Made by a program: the position numbers and the translations under genes. Below are positions 1 through 11,193 of a DNA stretch of 64,000 bases, one piece after another. The stretch comes from Oryzias latipes (Eukaryota > Chordata > Actinopteri > Beloniformes > Adrianichthyidae): contig NC_019879.2 in NCBI RefSeq assembly GCF_002234675.1, forward strand, positions 24,609,855 to 24,673,854, written 5' to 3'. Numbering within the stretch: position 1 is the first letter of the stretch; each line of letters begins with the position of its first letter. The notes beneath the pieces were generated by a model. It had not been told where the DNA came from. It did not search any database and was given only the letters and a program-made list of their open reading frames with translations.

Positions 1-180
1 ACACAGCGGCGGGAGCGAGGCTTGGACCAAGACGTGGCGAGGCGCAGGCTGGAGGCTACTTGAGATGGCGTGGGCGAAGCTTGAACCTAGGCGAGGCGTG
101 GCGGCTGGCTGGAGGTTCTTGGGTTCGGCGTGACTGCAGCGTAGGAGGACTGCGACCAGGTGAGGATCCAGAAGGTTAAC
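1..180. repeat. GC-rich tandem repeat, about 60 bp period
   Basis: Two imperfect units of about 60 bp can be aligned (roughly 14-73 and 74-133). They share blocks such as GCGAGGC, GGCTGGAGG and GGCGTG. The stretch is much more GC-rich than the DNA that follows and runs off the left edge. It is probably the end of a minisatellite or of a transposon with an internal tandem array. No gene is seen. Confidence 0.55.
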
Positions 181-394
181 GTCCTGTGGCAGAGCGAGAA
201 ATATCATGAGCTTGAGTCTACAAGACTAGAGACAAAAACATGAGCTGACCAGACTATGCACCATAGGAGGAACAACGAACTGGCACCGGCTGATGATCCA
301 GGAGGAGCTTATGAAGGAGGGTGTAGATGAGGTGAGTGGATCCAGCTGGTCGCGTCCAACAGAGAAAGGAGGGGGGAGGAGGGAGTAGCTGCCA

Positions 395-803
395 GGCCAT
401 GACAGGCAGTCCACAGGCTCCCTGCTCCATTCCAATGCATCCACTTGCAGACAACTAGATCGATCCATCTACGTCTTTGTTTTCTTTGTCTGAGCTGGAT
501 CAAGCTGTACGGCTGGTCAGCTTCAACGTCTGTAATATTGGATTGGGGTTTTGAGGGCCAATAAGCTAGTGGGAGAGCATGTAAACAAAGAGCTCTCAGC
601 AAAGGGAAACTTCAGAATAACGGTCCTGCCCAGAACTCAGAACCAAATTTTTTTATGAACTCCTGCCGCACTGCAGAAACTATGTCCCAGAAAACTACGC
701 TATTGTTTTTTTTTTGTGGCTAAAAATAGTATAATTAATTAAAAGGCCACTGGGAACACTTTTTAGACGAGCTCAGAAGATGATTAAAGTGGGTCTTTAA
801 ACA
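395..803 (-). repeat. Repeat family X, copy 1 (truncated)
   Basis: This matches five other copies in the window (4797-5215, 23056-23685, 32098-32672, 36396-36898, 42681-43117). The right end reads AGTGGGTCTTTAA, the family terminus. The minus strand still encodes a fragment of the shared reading frame (AGSLW and nearby residues), but it is broken. The left end joins unrelated DNA at about 395, so this copy is truncated. Confidence 0.75.
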
Positions 804-3771
804 AAGTCAAACTTTGCACAGTTTTGAACACCATCAAGAATATAAAAAAAGAATTTATAAACAGTTTTTACTTCATAAAAAATGAAAAAATTATTGAATT
901 TTAGCAAAAGATAGCAACCACAACCCTTACATACAGCCTTCTGACTGATTTTTTTTAAATTTCATAGATCTGTGTACAAAAGACTGAAAATTAACAGTCT
1001 TTTCAGACGTTCTAATAACTTCTAATCATTCTTTTATAAGTATTGTCAGGCAGTGGTGAATGTATTTCCATGGGACTCTGGATAGCCATGCAAATTCATG
1101 GAAATTTCAAATGGTGTTTGAGCCCAATGTAGAAAATATCAGTGTTCTACATTGTAGGAAATTGCAGGGAATTTGCAATTCCCTGCTAATTTAAACCATA
1201 AAAATGACAAAAACTTACTGAACAGAGGATAAAAAAGGACAACAGACAAAAGTGACATTAAAAAATACAACAACAAAAGATTAAAAAAAGAACACAGATG
1301 ATCTAAATTTAAAGACATGCTGATGCTGATTGAAACGGCTCATCAAAACCAAGAAAAGGAGATTTTCATAAGCTCTTTCTGATCAACTAATAAACATTTC
1401 TAACCCTAAACCAACTCGTATCTTTCATTTTATATTTCTGTTCATCATCCAAGAAAAACCCAGCTACGACGAATGTTTATGCGTTATTTGAATATTGAGA
1501 AGTTGATAGAATGAAAATCAGGCCTGCAGGGGAAACTCAAGAGCAAAAAGGGAGGATTGAAACTTTAGACTGTTTTAAATATTTCCGTTCCTCCTTTACC
1601 TCTTTGGACCTCTGCTAGTATATTTACTTGTGCTAAACCATCGTTTCATAAGAGGGATCAGAAATTTCTTTCCTCATATGATGTGAAATTTAAAACTGAC
1701 TTGTTTTTTCCTAATGCTCATTGGTTATTGTTTTGGGAGCAGTTTACACATCGGCAGCAATGAAATGTTGTCATTGGTCAGTTTGACCTACATAGGCAGT
1801 AAAAGGGTCTCATCAGCATTATTTTGTCTCGACATTATTCTTCCTGCTGTTATCTCTAAAGGAGGTAAATATTTCCTTTTGCCACTGAATCCCTTCTCAA
1901 CGGATTACTGCCAGAATCCCAGGCATGCTGCCGTAGTTTAGTCGGGTCTTTGCATGGGGAACGTCAGGAATGCAATGACTATGTGTTTGCTGTATATTGC
2001 AAAGGTCACACCACATTCCCTACATGGCTGCCGCTCTTGCTTCTTCAATTGGAACAAACAATGGACGCATTTTTTAACCTTCAAAGTGTCTGGATGGCGC
2101 CGATAAGAGAACAAAGGCTGGGGCAAAAAAACTGTTTTCCTTGCAAAAAAAACATGTTTTGCTGCAACTGGCAACAATATTATATCGTTAAACATAGTTC
2201 CAGGAGCGGTTTTTATACGTTATTTTGAGAAGAATATTCTTTAAGTAGTTCATTGAATATTTATTTTCCCAAAAATGAAAAATTAAAAATCTAATTTAAC
2301 GTACGTTTACGCAAAGTAGTTGCAACTGCGGTACTATATAAAGCAGAATTTTTTCTCTTTGGTTTTGTTTTCCTTTATGCACAAGGATTTTAGCTCTTTA
2401 CCAGACTTGTGATTGGCTATCTCGCTATTTCATTACCAACTTAAGCAGACATGAGAAAGGCAAATTAAATATGATATTATACATAAGTACTTCTAGCTTC
2501 ACAATTTACAGAACATTTTTGATCACAAATGCAATCATCTGATCTCTTGATGGTCTTCAGAGTTATTTTGTGAGCGATTTTAACTTGTTAGATATAGATT
2601 ACAAATCCTTTTACTTGTATCAGGAGTGAAATCCTTTCATTTTATTTGTTTTGGCACATTCATCTCCTCAAGATCAAATCACTATTTTAAACCCAATTTG
2701 ATTTGATTTACTTCAAGCATTACTTAGACAATACAGGCAAAAAAACAGAGATTTCTCAAAATAGTTGCAGAAATAATGAAAACGATTGTTCAAAACAAGA
2801 AAACACACTTAGGTCATGTTTGATTCATTTATATTAATTATTACTTATATCTTTGAATAGTTTTCATTATCCGGTTCTGATCAGAAGAAAAGTCGAATTT
2901 TTTTGTCAAGAAACAAAATCTAGTGCTCATTGATTTTTAATTATCCTTAGAAAACCTTCATTCGTGATTTCAATAAACACTAACATGTACATAGACATGT
3001 ACTACTCATTGATTCGTAGTACTTCTTATCATCAGGTAAAAAAGTTTGACTTTCTGCAATAAGAAAGTTCTCAACTCTTTCAATGAATCATCTGAAGATT
3101 TTATTTTTAAGTGGATAAAGCCAACCTAAAAATGTACAAAGTTACCACTAGGAAGTCCTTCATGTTTTTCATCAAGGCTGTTGTGGCCCACATCTTTTAC
3201 GTCTGGGTCAGACTGGACAGCCCAGGAAGGACAAACTAGTCCTGACCTCAAAGGCTTACTCAGTACTTCTTAGTTTCTGCCCTTGCAGCCTGGGATGGAC
3301 ACACCTGACCCATAAAACCAAAACAAAGTCAAGGTAAACAGGTAGGACCCAAGGCCAAGAGTTATAGTCCTTTTCTAGTGTGTGATAATCATAAACCCCT
3401 TACCAGTTCACAAGATTTCATTTAAAACCCAATACATTGGTTAGAATTGGAAGGAAAAAAAATGAAAGTACAAAGACACAAAACCACTTGTGATTCACAG
3501 GAAGGGTTTGGTGTGAGGAGGTGGTGTGAGGAGGTCAGTCCAGGACCTTTTCATCTTCCGCCATGTGTTACAATAACAACACTGAAAGGGTTAACACAAT
3601 AAAAGCAGGTTAAGTTAAGGTTAATGAGCTTTAAAGCGGGAGTAACTAAAACTGTGACCTTTTTGTAAACACTGAAAGACTGTCAGAAATATTGCCTGAT
3701 TCCTTCCATCTCATTCATTCGTTTCAAGAATTTTTCTCAGACTATTGTTCTTGCTTGGGTTTTTTTTTCAG
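804..3771. other. AT-rich intergenic DNA, no gene recognised
   Basis: About 3 kb of AT-rich sequence with poly(A) and poly(T) runs. Short open frames around 1714-2228 lie in both strands of the same segment and resemble nothing I know, so I treat them as chance. Near 3160-3350 a less AT-rich patch is present without a convincing reading frame. Confidence 0.5.
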
Positions 3772-3891
3772 TCCAGAGCAGACAATGAACAAAGTGTGGC
3801 CTGAATGCCAGTACTTTTCCACAAGGACAAAATCATTGGTTTCCTCCTGGGAAAGAGGCTGGGCATGACTCTAATGGAGGCTGGTGGAGGA
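3772..3891 (+). other. Possible unassigned exon
   Basis: A 120 nt segment has a strong polypyrimidine tract and AG at 3770-3771 on its left and GTAAGT at 3892 on its right, so it looks like an internal exon. No single frame is open across all of it; one frame is open from an ATG at 3805 to the donor. It could be an exon of a noncoding RNA, a 5' UTR exon or chance. I do not recognise the peptide. Confidence 0.25.
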
Positions 3892-4566
3892 GTAAGTAAA
3901 ATATTTTCAAGAGCTTGGGTCATACAGTTATGTGGGAAGATAAAAGAACACAAAAGCATAAACAATCTTGTTGTTAACGGTTTTCCTATTAGGAGACATT
4001 TTCAAATGACTGACATCATAAACATGTTACTACTGTGCCAAAAAAAAGGTCATTTTGTTTTGAAGGTGTTTTGATGCAGTCTTCTGACCAGTATTCAGCT
4101 CTTGTAAGGGTATTTTGATATTTGCTTGTTCAAATCTCTGAAATTGGGGTTGTGGCATCATTAAATTCACCACCCAATTGAGTTTTTCTGTGATTTCCAC
4201 TTGTGTTGGTGTCTTTGTACCGATGCAAACCAAGCTCCAGCTATTGATCTGGTTCACTTTGTTATCCCAGTTATAGTCCTATTTACAAACAAGGCTGTGG
4301 TCATTTTTTGTCTGCTTTCACACAAGGATAGTCCTATAGATGAAATTTATATTGGCATCAAACACCAAAGACTTTCACACCTTTTATTTTGATAGCTTTT
4401 TTTTCACATTGGACCATTGAGTGGACTAAAGAATCTAGAAAAAATGTGCAGTTACAACATCTGCCTGTACGGTGAAGAACCAGGAAAAAAAGAGTGCTAA
4501 TCTCCTCACTACAGAATGTAAATTTGCAATCATTTTGAAATCAGAACTTCTTTCGATTTTTCGTAA

Positions 4567-4737
4567 CCCTTGTACTATCCTAGGGACTTTAATGTTGGGA
4601 GTGGGGTCACCTAGACCCCACAAGATAGTGTGCTGAACCTTTTTTCTTCAATAATTTGTGATCCACCTTTGTCATGGTTGGGATAACACGTCAATGTAAG
4701 GATCAGGTCATCTGGACCCCATAGGATAGCACAAGGG
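4567..4737. mobile_element. piggyBac-type MITE, copy A (internally deleted)
   Basis: The ends are inverted repeats, CCCTTGTACTATCCTAG on the left and the complement of CCCTTGTGCTATCC on the right, flanked by GTAA and TTAA. This fits a TTAA target duplication with one change. It is 171 bp against 205 bp for the copies at 20396 and 50945, because the middle part is missing. Confidence 0.75.
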
Positions 4738-4796
4738 TTAATTGCTTAAAATGCATGGATTTTAAAGACAAGATCCTGTTTTGATGCATTGTAAAC

Positions 4797-5215
4797 ATGT
4801 TTCCAGTGGTCTTTAAATTATGTTGTTTTTAGCCCAAACCAAAAAACGTGTGTCCTTTTTCTAGGACATAGTTCCTGCAGAGCAGCAGTGGTTCTTTAGA
4901 AATTCATCTCTGAGTTGTGGACGCGACTATCAGTGCAGAGCAACCCTGCTCCCTGTTCCCATCACTCATAACCGAGAGCTCTCTGTTTAAATGCTCTCCT
5001 GCTAGCTCAGAGCCCATCAATCTGACATTACTGGTGCAACACAAATGATGAGCAACATTGGAGCAATCCAGCCATTCAGTTCTGAGCCAGATTACAGCTC
5101 AGACGAGGAAAACAAAGACGCACATGGATCTAATTGTCTGCTAGTAGATGCATCAGAATGGAGCAGAGCAAAGAGCTTGTGGCCTGCCCAGCATATTTTC
5201 TGTGTCACATCTACC
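4797..5215 (+). repeat. Repeat family X, copy 2
   Basis: This sense-strand copy preserves the longest reading frame of the family: a 61-codon frame starting at 5045 that contains IQPFSSEPDYSSDEENKD and, further on, DASEWSRA. Upstream are the family's noncoding blocks, including the one corresponding to GAGTTGTGG. The right terminus is not clear. Confidence 0.75.
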
Positions 5216-5230
5216 CCTATAGTACTCTGA

Positions 5231-7520
5231 AATGCTAGTTTGATCTTCATTTTCTTAATATCCATCCTCAATTATGGGAAATAAAGCCAAAAGACGATGT
5301 TAAAAACCTTTTTGTCATTTCATTTTCTTTGAATCGTTGGCTTTGGTTCACCTTTGCTTTAGATAGTCTTTAAGTGTTAATGCTGTTGCTAAACCACACC
5401 AGGGTTCACTCGCAACTATATACAGTCTTAATTTATACAGAGACCAAGGTTCAATTGTTAAGACGACAGCAGAGTTTAGGTGAGCAGGAAATAACCTTCA
5501 GGGCTACATAAAATGTAAAAGTTGCTCTTTGTGACAGCAAAATGTCATCCTAAGAACCCTGAGCTTCAGGACTTTCCAAAACTGTTTAGGAAGTCCTGCA
5601 GATCATCGATACCTTTGATTTGTACACAAAAAATATTTTTTCTGGCATTCCTGTTAAGAAGATTTACCAGTTTACGTTTGTAACTGAACTTTAATGTTAA
5701 AATTTATAGGCTTTCATGATCTGGCAAGGCTCTCTTCGCATTGCGACCTTGGAGGACCTTGGAGGACATTTCCTGGGAGAGCCACCCTTGGAAAGACTGA
5801 AAACTTTCCACTTTCTCACTACAGAATGTTGAAATTCACATCATTCGGAAAACATTTGGTAAACTTTAACAGACGCGTTTGAAAAGACTGTACCTAAGGC
5901 TAATGTATAAAGTCATTTCTTATTGTCCTTGTACTAAAACACCCTTAAATGCTCCAGAGCAAAAAACTAAGAAACCATCTGCAACATAGAGGTCCACAAA
6001 GCTGCAGATGATCATTTCACTTGTATTAGGAAGTAGTAACAACTTCCTACAACCTACTTTGTGGGTTTTTTAAATCTATTAGCAGTAAGGTTGCTGATGT
6101 TTTGTCCTTGACCGGACACACTGAACCTCCTTTTTTTTTGCATTTCACCATATTTAAATGCAAAACAATACTTCCTGATTACTCCTGGATCATTACACTC
6201 ATTCAGGAAACTTTCAAAGAGAGGGGGGAGCCTGTTCAAAAGTACCTCTGCACTTTCCCTTGTGAGGAAAACTCATGAGCACAGGCGAGAAAACCAATCT
6301 TCCGACTCTCCAGAAGACTGACAATATCATAAAACTATCCTTTTAAATTTATGATTCAAAGTTTTTTCAAACGTGACTGTTATTTATGATAAAGAGGGTA
6401 CCTATTATACATAACAGACTCTCGTTATTTAAAAAAAAAACTGTCTAAATGCTATAATGTCCTATTGTATATTCATTGTTTTTGTTAATAAATAGGGAAA
6501 CCTTTTTGCCGGGGGTAAAAGGTCAAAATTTTACCTCTCAGATGATATTTTGCTGTATTTTTCAGTCATTTTGCTGTGGGAATATTTTTGGTTGTGGTGA
6601 TTTTCTAAAGCAGCTGCTCTTATTTTTGTAGTCATACAAAAGATCAGAAATGCTGCAGCATCATCTGATATTTACCCTGCAATCAGTCCTTCATGAGGCA
6701 TGCAGTTTTTTTCTGCAGGGAGAACAGGCCATGTATTTTATTCTAAGCAGAACAATGTAATTGTCTGCATGACTGTTTTTCAGTCTGTAAATGATACATC
6801 AATTCTACATCATGCAAATACAAACACGAATGGTGTGTTCTGCATTTTGGGAAAAGGCAGCTATGGTTCACACGTCAGAGAAGGATTATCATGAATTTCA
6901 TTTCTCCAAAAGTTACTTATTAACAAAAGTTACTTATTAACCAAAAAACTGCCAGAAAATGTTAACAATTTGATTTATTCTTGCTGCCCACACTCCTTCT
7001 ACTGAAGTGCGCATGCTACATTTCCACTTGTTGCTATGGGGATTTAAGGACATCGGTGCTTATGAGTCACCACCAAAACAGCCGCAGTGATCATGCAACT
7101 CAAAATGTTGCCAGTGTGTTGACTGTGGCGTTAACAGATCCCAAACACGTTCAGTTTCCTTCATTCTGTGTGTGCTTCTTTTATTTTACTCATTATTTTT
7201 CTTATAGCATAAGCCACTCGCCTAGTGGAAAGTGCCACACAAGTGCAGTTTGATCGATGAAAGGCGACAGGATGTATGAGGCTGAACTGGAGGATGCTCG
7301 CTGTGAAGCCAGCGATTCCTCAAGCCATGTGGAGCTCTAAGCAGATTAATGAGGCCTTGCTGTGGATTATATAATCCTGGTTAATGAAACTAGAGATTTT
7401 TTTCCCCTTTTATATTTTTCTCATCTTTAAACTCAGTAAAAAAAAAAGGGAAAACATCACTGATATTCACAAACAATGATTTAGTCTTCAAGCACGACCA
7501 TATGAAGAAAAAGACAACAT
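5231..7520. other. AT-rich intergenic DNA, no gene recognised
   Basis: No convincing exon was found on either strand. A short frame at 7274-7339 (22 codons) is too short to assign. This stretch lies downstream of the slc5a3 poly(A) site. If mrps6 has the usual arrangement with slc5a3, its later exons should lie on the minus strand here or further left; I did not find them. Confidence 0.45.
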
Positions 7521-8898
7521 TCATTTTTTCTCCACAAAACTTTATTTTCAGTCTCCAAAAATAAAATCTATAAAAACATTTTAAAGCTCTTCACAGCTAT
7601 CATCTCTGATGTTGAGCATCATTTATACGCAACAGATGGCAATGGACCCCTAACATTCGGATGAATTATATTCAGTTGAATACCATCACAACCCTTTTTT
7701 ATTTTATTTTCATCCTCTTGTGTTTTCTGCAGGCGTTGGAATGTGGACACAGTCTTCAACATGAGTAAACTGCGCATTTTACAGAAAGGTCTAAACAAAT
7801 TTATGGCTTAAAACAAATGTTTTAAATGACTAAAAGAATTGAAACAATAAACATCTTCACTTTTGTGTTCTTTTTTGTCTCTCTTTCTCAATAGCATTGC
7901 ACACTAAGACACATTTGGTTGGAGGAAAATGCACTTCAAAGAACCAAAGACAAGCGATACACTGACACACCAAACACAAACTTTGAATGAAACGACCTGA
8001 AATGCGTTCAAAACATGAACTTAATACAGCCAACGGGACAGACTTTTGAATGAAGAGGAAAAAACACATAAAATAAAAAACATAAAACTGACATGGACAC
8101 AAAACCAAGAGCATTGGTAATTGCAGCTTTTCTTTGTTAGGATACAGTAGTGCACAAACAGCTGTATTTTGGTTAAAAACTCTAGAATACAGCCACAACA
8201 ATGATTAAAAACCAACAGCAATAATAGGAAAACACAGTAGTAAACTTTGTAAAGTAGCACTGGAGCTCCAGATATGACTGGGATTTGGTCAACACCCAAT
8301 CCAAATATACCACCTGCACTTTTTCCAAACAATACATTAATCTCAAAAAGAGTATTAGTTCTCCTTTTGTGCGTATTTGTCTTTAGTAAGCTGCAAACCA
8401 ATACAAAAGACGAACCGTTAATTATATTAACAAGTTAAAAATGTATGACATTCAAAAGGCTAGTTGAAATCTGGTTATTTTGTTTTCAGTAAAACAGAAA
8501 TGAAATATCAAACTAGCCGTTTTCTCTTCGGCTCTTTAAAGAAGAGATAATTGGATCGTGCTCAAAAACAGCTAAAAGATTACCGTTAATTTGAAAAAAA
8601 AACTTCAATGGATTTTTTTTTATAAATACAAAAAAAAACTGTCAAAGGTAAATAAGGTAAAAATTAAATTCACATGAAGTACTTTGAAAGCAGATTAAAG
8701 AAATACAATTTTAGCATGTAGATTAGCTTCTCTCATCTAAAGAGAATAAACTTTGATTCTTGTTTAAGAGCTACAACTGTAAATATTACAGAAGGACTTT
8801 CTCCAATTTTCAACTGTAACAGTCAAGAACATAACAGGCGGCTTTCACCTTCATCACAGCTTCCAAAGCTGCTTCCCTAAGTTCAGTGCAGTGCTCAA
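7520..8898 (-). other. slc5a3: Probable slc5a3 3' UTR
   Basis: AT-rich sequence between the slc5a3 stop codon and the candidate poly(A) signal. Overlapping open frames here on the minus strand (7857-8201 and 8021-8401) are hydrophobic and T-rich, match no family I know, and are most likely chance frames in the 3' UTR. Confidence 0.5.
7541..7546 (-). terminator. slc5a3: Candidate slc5a3 poly(A) signal
   Basis: On the minus strand this reads AATAAA. It is followed within about 40 nt by a T/GT-rich stretch (TGTTGTCTTTTT), as expected of a cleavage region. Use of this site would give a 3' UTR of about 1.35 kb. Other signals may also be used. Confidence 0.5.
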
Positions 8899-11034
8899 CT
8901 ACAGCGAGAAATAAACAAACATGAAGACGCCCAAAGAGCAGACGAGTAGCAAGCCCACGTTGAGGATGAGTTTGACCATAGGGGGCTCGTACAGCATCTC
9001 TCTGATGTGGTTTTTTTCGGCCTCCAGCCCCACTTTCTGCTGCTGCAAGCTCTGAACTTCTTTGTTATTTCCACAAAAACCGTCCAGTAATCGCATCAAT
9101 GGATTTTTGTGTCCAAAACGGCCTTCTTCTGCTCGGATGGTTCCCATCTGTTGGTTGGCGAGATGTTCGGCGGGAGTGGTGGCAGGTGACGTTTCTGTGC
9201 TGGGGGTGGCTGGGTCATGGTCTGTAGACGGGACTAGGAGTTTGATGTCAGCTCCGTCCAAAAACCTGTCATTTTTGACATCTGCAGGCATCTCCTTATG
9301 GAGACTTGGAATGCCGTTGCAATGGTTTTTCTCAGCTAATTTATAGATTTCACTTGGATTCTTCATTGGCACCTTCTGCATCTTGCGGAGCCCCCAGATT
9401 GTGGTGGTGACAGTCTGCTCATCATCGAGTGGAGGAGTGAGGAGGCTGACTACGACTGCCACCAGTCCTGAAATCCAGAACAACCCAGCAGCAAAATACA
9501 TGTAATGAATGTGGGTGATAAAGAAAGGTCTGTCATCTGGCTGGTCACAGCGAGGCTGGCGGTAGACGAAAGCTAGAATCAGTCGAATGCTGCCGAGTGT
9601 GAAACCCGTCATGCCTCCCCAGAAGGCACCCGTCTCATTACATCTTTTCCAGAACACTCCCAACAGAAAAAGGGCAGCAATGGGTGGAGTGAGGTAGCCA
9701 GCAACTTCTTGAATGTAGAGATAGGTCTGTCCACCCTGCATCTCAATGGTAACAGGGACCCAGGCGACGCTGATCATCACCATTATCACCACAAACGTGC
9801 GGCCCACGATCACCAACTCCCGCTGGGACGCTTTCTTACGAAAGGTCTGATAAATGTCCAGCGTGAAGATGGTGCTGGCGCTGTTGAAGATCGAATCGAG
9901 GTCGCTCATCAGAGCTGCGATCATTACTGCCATCATAAGACCCCTGAGTCCCACGGGCATCACTGCCATGACCAGGCGTGGGTAGGCGATGTTTGAGCAG
10001 CCAGCTGCTGACCCACACACGGACATGCAGTGCTCCGGCCCGATGCACGCAATCTCATCCGCAAACAAGATGCGGGAGATCATTCCTGGAATGACGATCA
10101 AAAACACGGGCAGGACCTTGAGGAATCCCGCCATGAGTGTTGCGCCCTTTGCATGAGCAATGTTCTTTGCCGCCAGCACTCTCTGAACAATGACTTGATC
10201 CGCACACCAGTACCAAATGGAAGCAGGAGTCTGACCAAGAAGGAAGCCTGGCCATGGAATGTCTTCATCCAGGGGGCCACGAAGGATGCGTAGTGAGTCT
10301 GGTTTGGGATGAATGCGACAGGAAGGCGAGTATGTGTAGTTTCCTGCAGCTGTTATGGCAGTGACATTAGGAATTGCTTGCATGTACTTAGTTCTGACTC
10401 CTTCTAGTCCGCCAACTTTGATCAGACTGATGGTGGTTAGGGTTAGGGCTCCTCCTATCATCAGCACTGCCTGAAGGGCGTCTGTGTACAGCACTGCCAC
10501 CAACCCGCCGGTGACAGTGAGCAGAGCAGTCATCCCAATGAGGAGAAAGATAGACACATACAGGTTCCACCCCACGGACTCCTGGATAAATAGAGCTCCA
10601 GCATACAAATCCACAGACAACTTAGTAAAAATATAAAGAAGCACAGACAAACAAGCAAAATAAACTTTCAGCCTGTGGCCCCCAAAGCGTTTAGACAAGT
10701 ACGCGGGCATGGTGAAGACTCCTGAGTGGATGTAGACGGGGATAAACACCCAGCCGAGCAGCTGCAGTAGTAAAAGTGCGTTGAATTCCCAGGCTGCAAC
10801 AGCAAAGCCGCTAGCTGCTCCAGATCCAGCCAGACCGATGAAATGTTCACTGCCTATGTTACTGACGAAGAGGGATGCACCTATCACTGCCCATGTCATG
10901 GAGCGTCCCGCCAGGAAGTAGCCACTGACAGTGCTGTGATTGGCCTTCCACATGGCAAAAAGCCCGATGAACATCACCAGGACAAAGTATAGGGCTACCA
11001 CTGCTATGTCCGCCGTTTCCATCCCAATAGCCAT
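8899..11034 (-). CDS. slc5a3: Sodium/myo-inositol cotransporter 1 (SMIT1)
   Basis: This is a plasma-membrane symporter that uses the sodium gradient to import myo-inositol, a compatible osmolyte and phosphoinositide precursor. The protein is 711 aa from the ATG at 11034 (the human protein is 718 aa), and the coding region has no introns, as in other vertebrates. The N-terminal part has the family sequences FLAGRSMTW, SNIGSEHFIGLAGSGAASG and AWEFNALLLLQLLGW; the middle has QTPASIWYWCADQVIVQR, AALMSDLDSIFNSASTIFT and YLTPPIAALFLL; the last membrane segment ends MFVYFSL. About 14 membrane helices and a hydrophilic loop (about residues 550-670) fit the SLC5 fold. The ATG has A at -3 and G at +4. 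A GTG 24 nt upstream is in frame but is not a likely start. A second ATG at 11022 is also in good context, but the upstream start gives the same spacing to TADIA as the human protein. Confidence 0.97.
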   Translation of the reverse strand: MAIGMETADIAVVALYFVLVMFIGLFAMWKANHSTVSGYFLAGRSMTWAVIGASLFVSNIGSEHFIGLAGSGAASGFAVAAWEFNALLLLQLLGWVFIPVYIHSGVFTMPAYLSKRFGGHRLKVYFACLSVLLYIFTKLSVDLYAGALFIQESVGWNLYVSIFLLIGMTALLTVTGGLVAVLYTDALQAVLMIGGALTLTTISLIKVGGLEGVRTKYMQAIPNVTAITAAGNYTYSPSCRIHPKPDSLRILRGPLDEDIPWPGFLLGQTPASIWYWCADQVIVQRVLAAKNIAHAKGATLMAGFLKVLPVFLIVIPGMISRILFADEIACIGPEHCMSVCGSAAGCSNIAYPRLVMAVMPVGLRGLMMAVMIAALMSDLDSIFNSASTIFTLDIYQTFRKKASQRELVIVGRTFVVIMVMISVAWVPVTIEMQGGQTYLYIQEVAGYLTPPIAALFLLGVFWKRCNETGAFWGGMTGFTLGSIRLILAFVYRQPRCDQPDDRPFFITHIHYMYFAAGLFWISGLVAVVVSLLTPPLDDEQTVTTTIWGLRKMQKVPMKNPSEIYKLAEKNHCNGIPSLHKEMPADVKNDRFLDGADIKLLVPSTDHDPATPSTETSPATTPAEHLANQQMGTIRAEEGRFGHKNPLMRLLDGFCGNNKEVQSLQQQKVGLEAEKNHIREMLYEPPMVKLILNVGLLLVCSLGVFMFVYFSL

Positions 11035-11193
11035 TTTTGAACTGTTTTTAAAGCTCACGGCTAGGGAATGTTGTGATGATTAAAAATTGAATTAATAGAC
11101 AAAGGGATGAACTGATAGCTTTGGTTTGTCGTAATCCACTTGCAGTCAGACTGTTGCAGTCCTTTGGTCTAGAAAAGCCGAGAAGGAAAGTCC
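11035..11193 (-). other. slc5a3: slc5a3 5' UTR part of the coding exon, with splice acceptor
   Basis: On the minus strand a pyrimidine-rich tract ending TGTTTTGCAG lies just before 11193, a good 3' splice site. The coding exon would then begin at 11193 and carry about 160 nt of 5' UTR. This fits the known vertebrate structure, in which the entire coding region sits in the exon after a noncoding first exon. Confidence 0.6.

Noticed and set aside
7274..7339. 22-codon frame with acidic residues ending in a stop
   Set aside because: It is too short, has no splice support and no recognised family. It was considered as a last exon and not retained.
8021..8401. 126-codon open frame on the minus strand, hydrophobic
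   Set aside because: It lies in the slc5a3 3' UTR, is made of T-rich codons, overlaps another frame and resembles no known protein.
11035..11058. Upstream extension of slc5a3 by eight codons
   Set aside because: The first codon there is GTG, not ATG. The ATG at 11034 has good context and the same spacing to the first membrane helix as the human protein.
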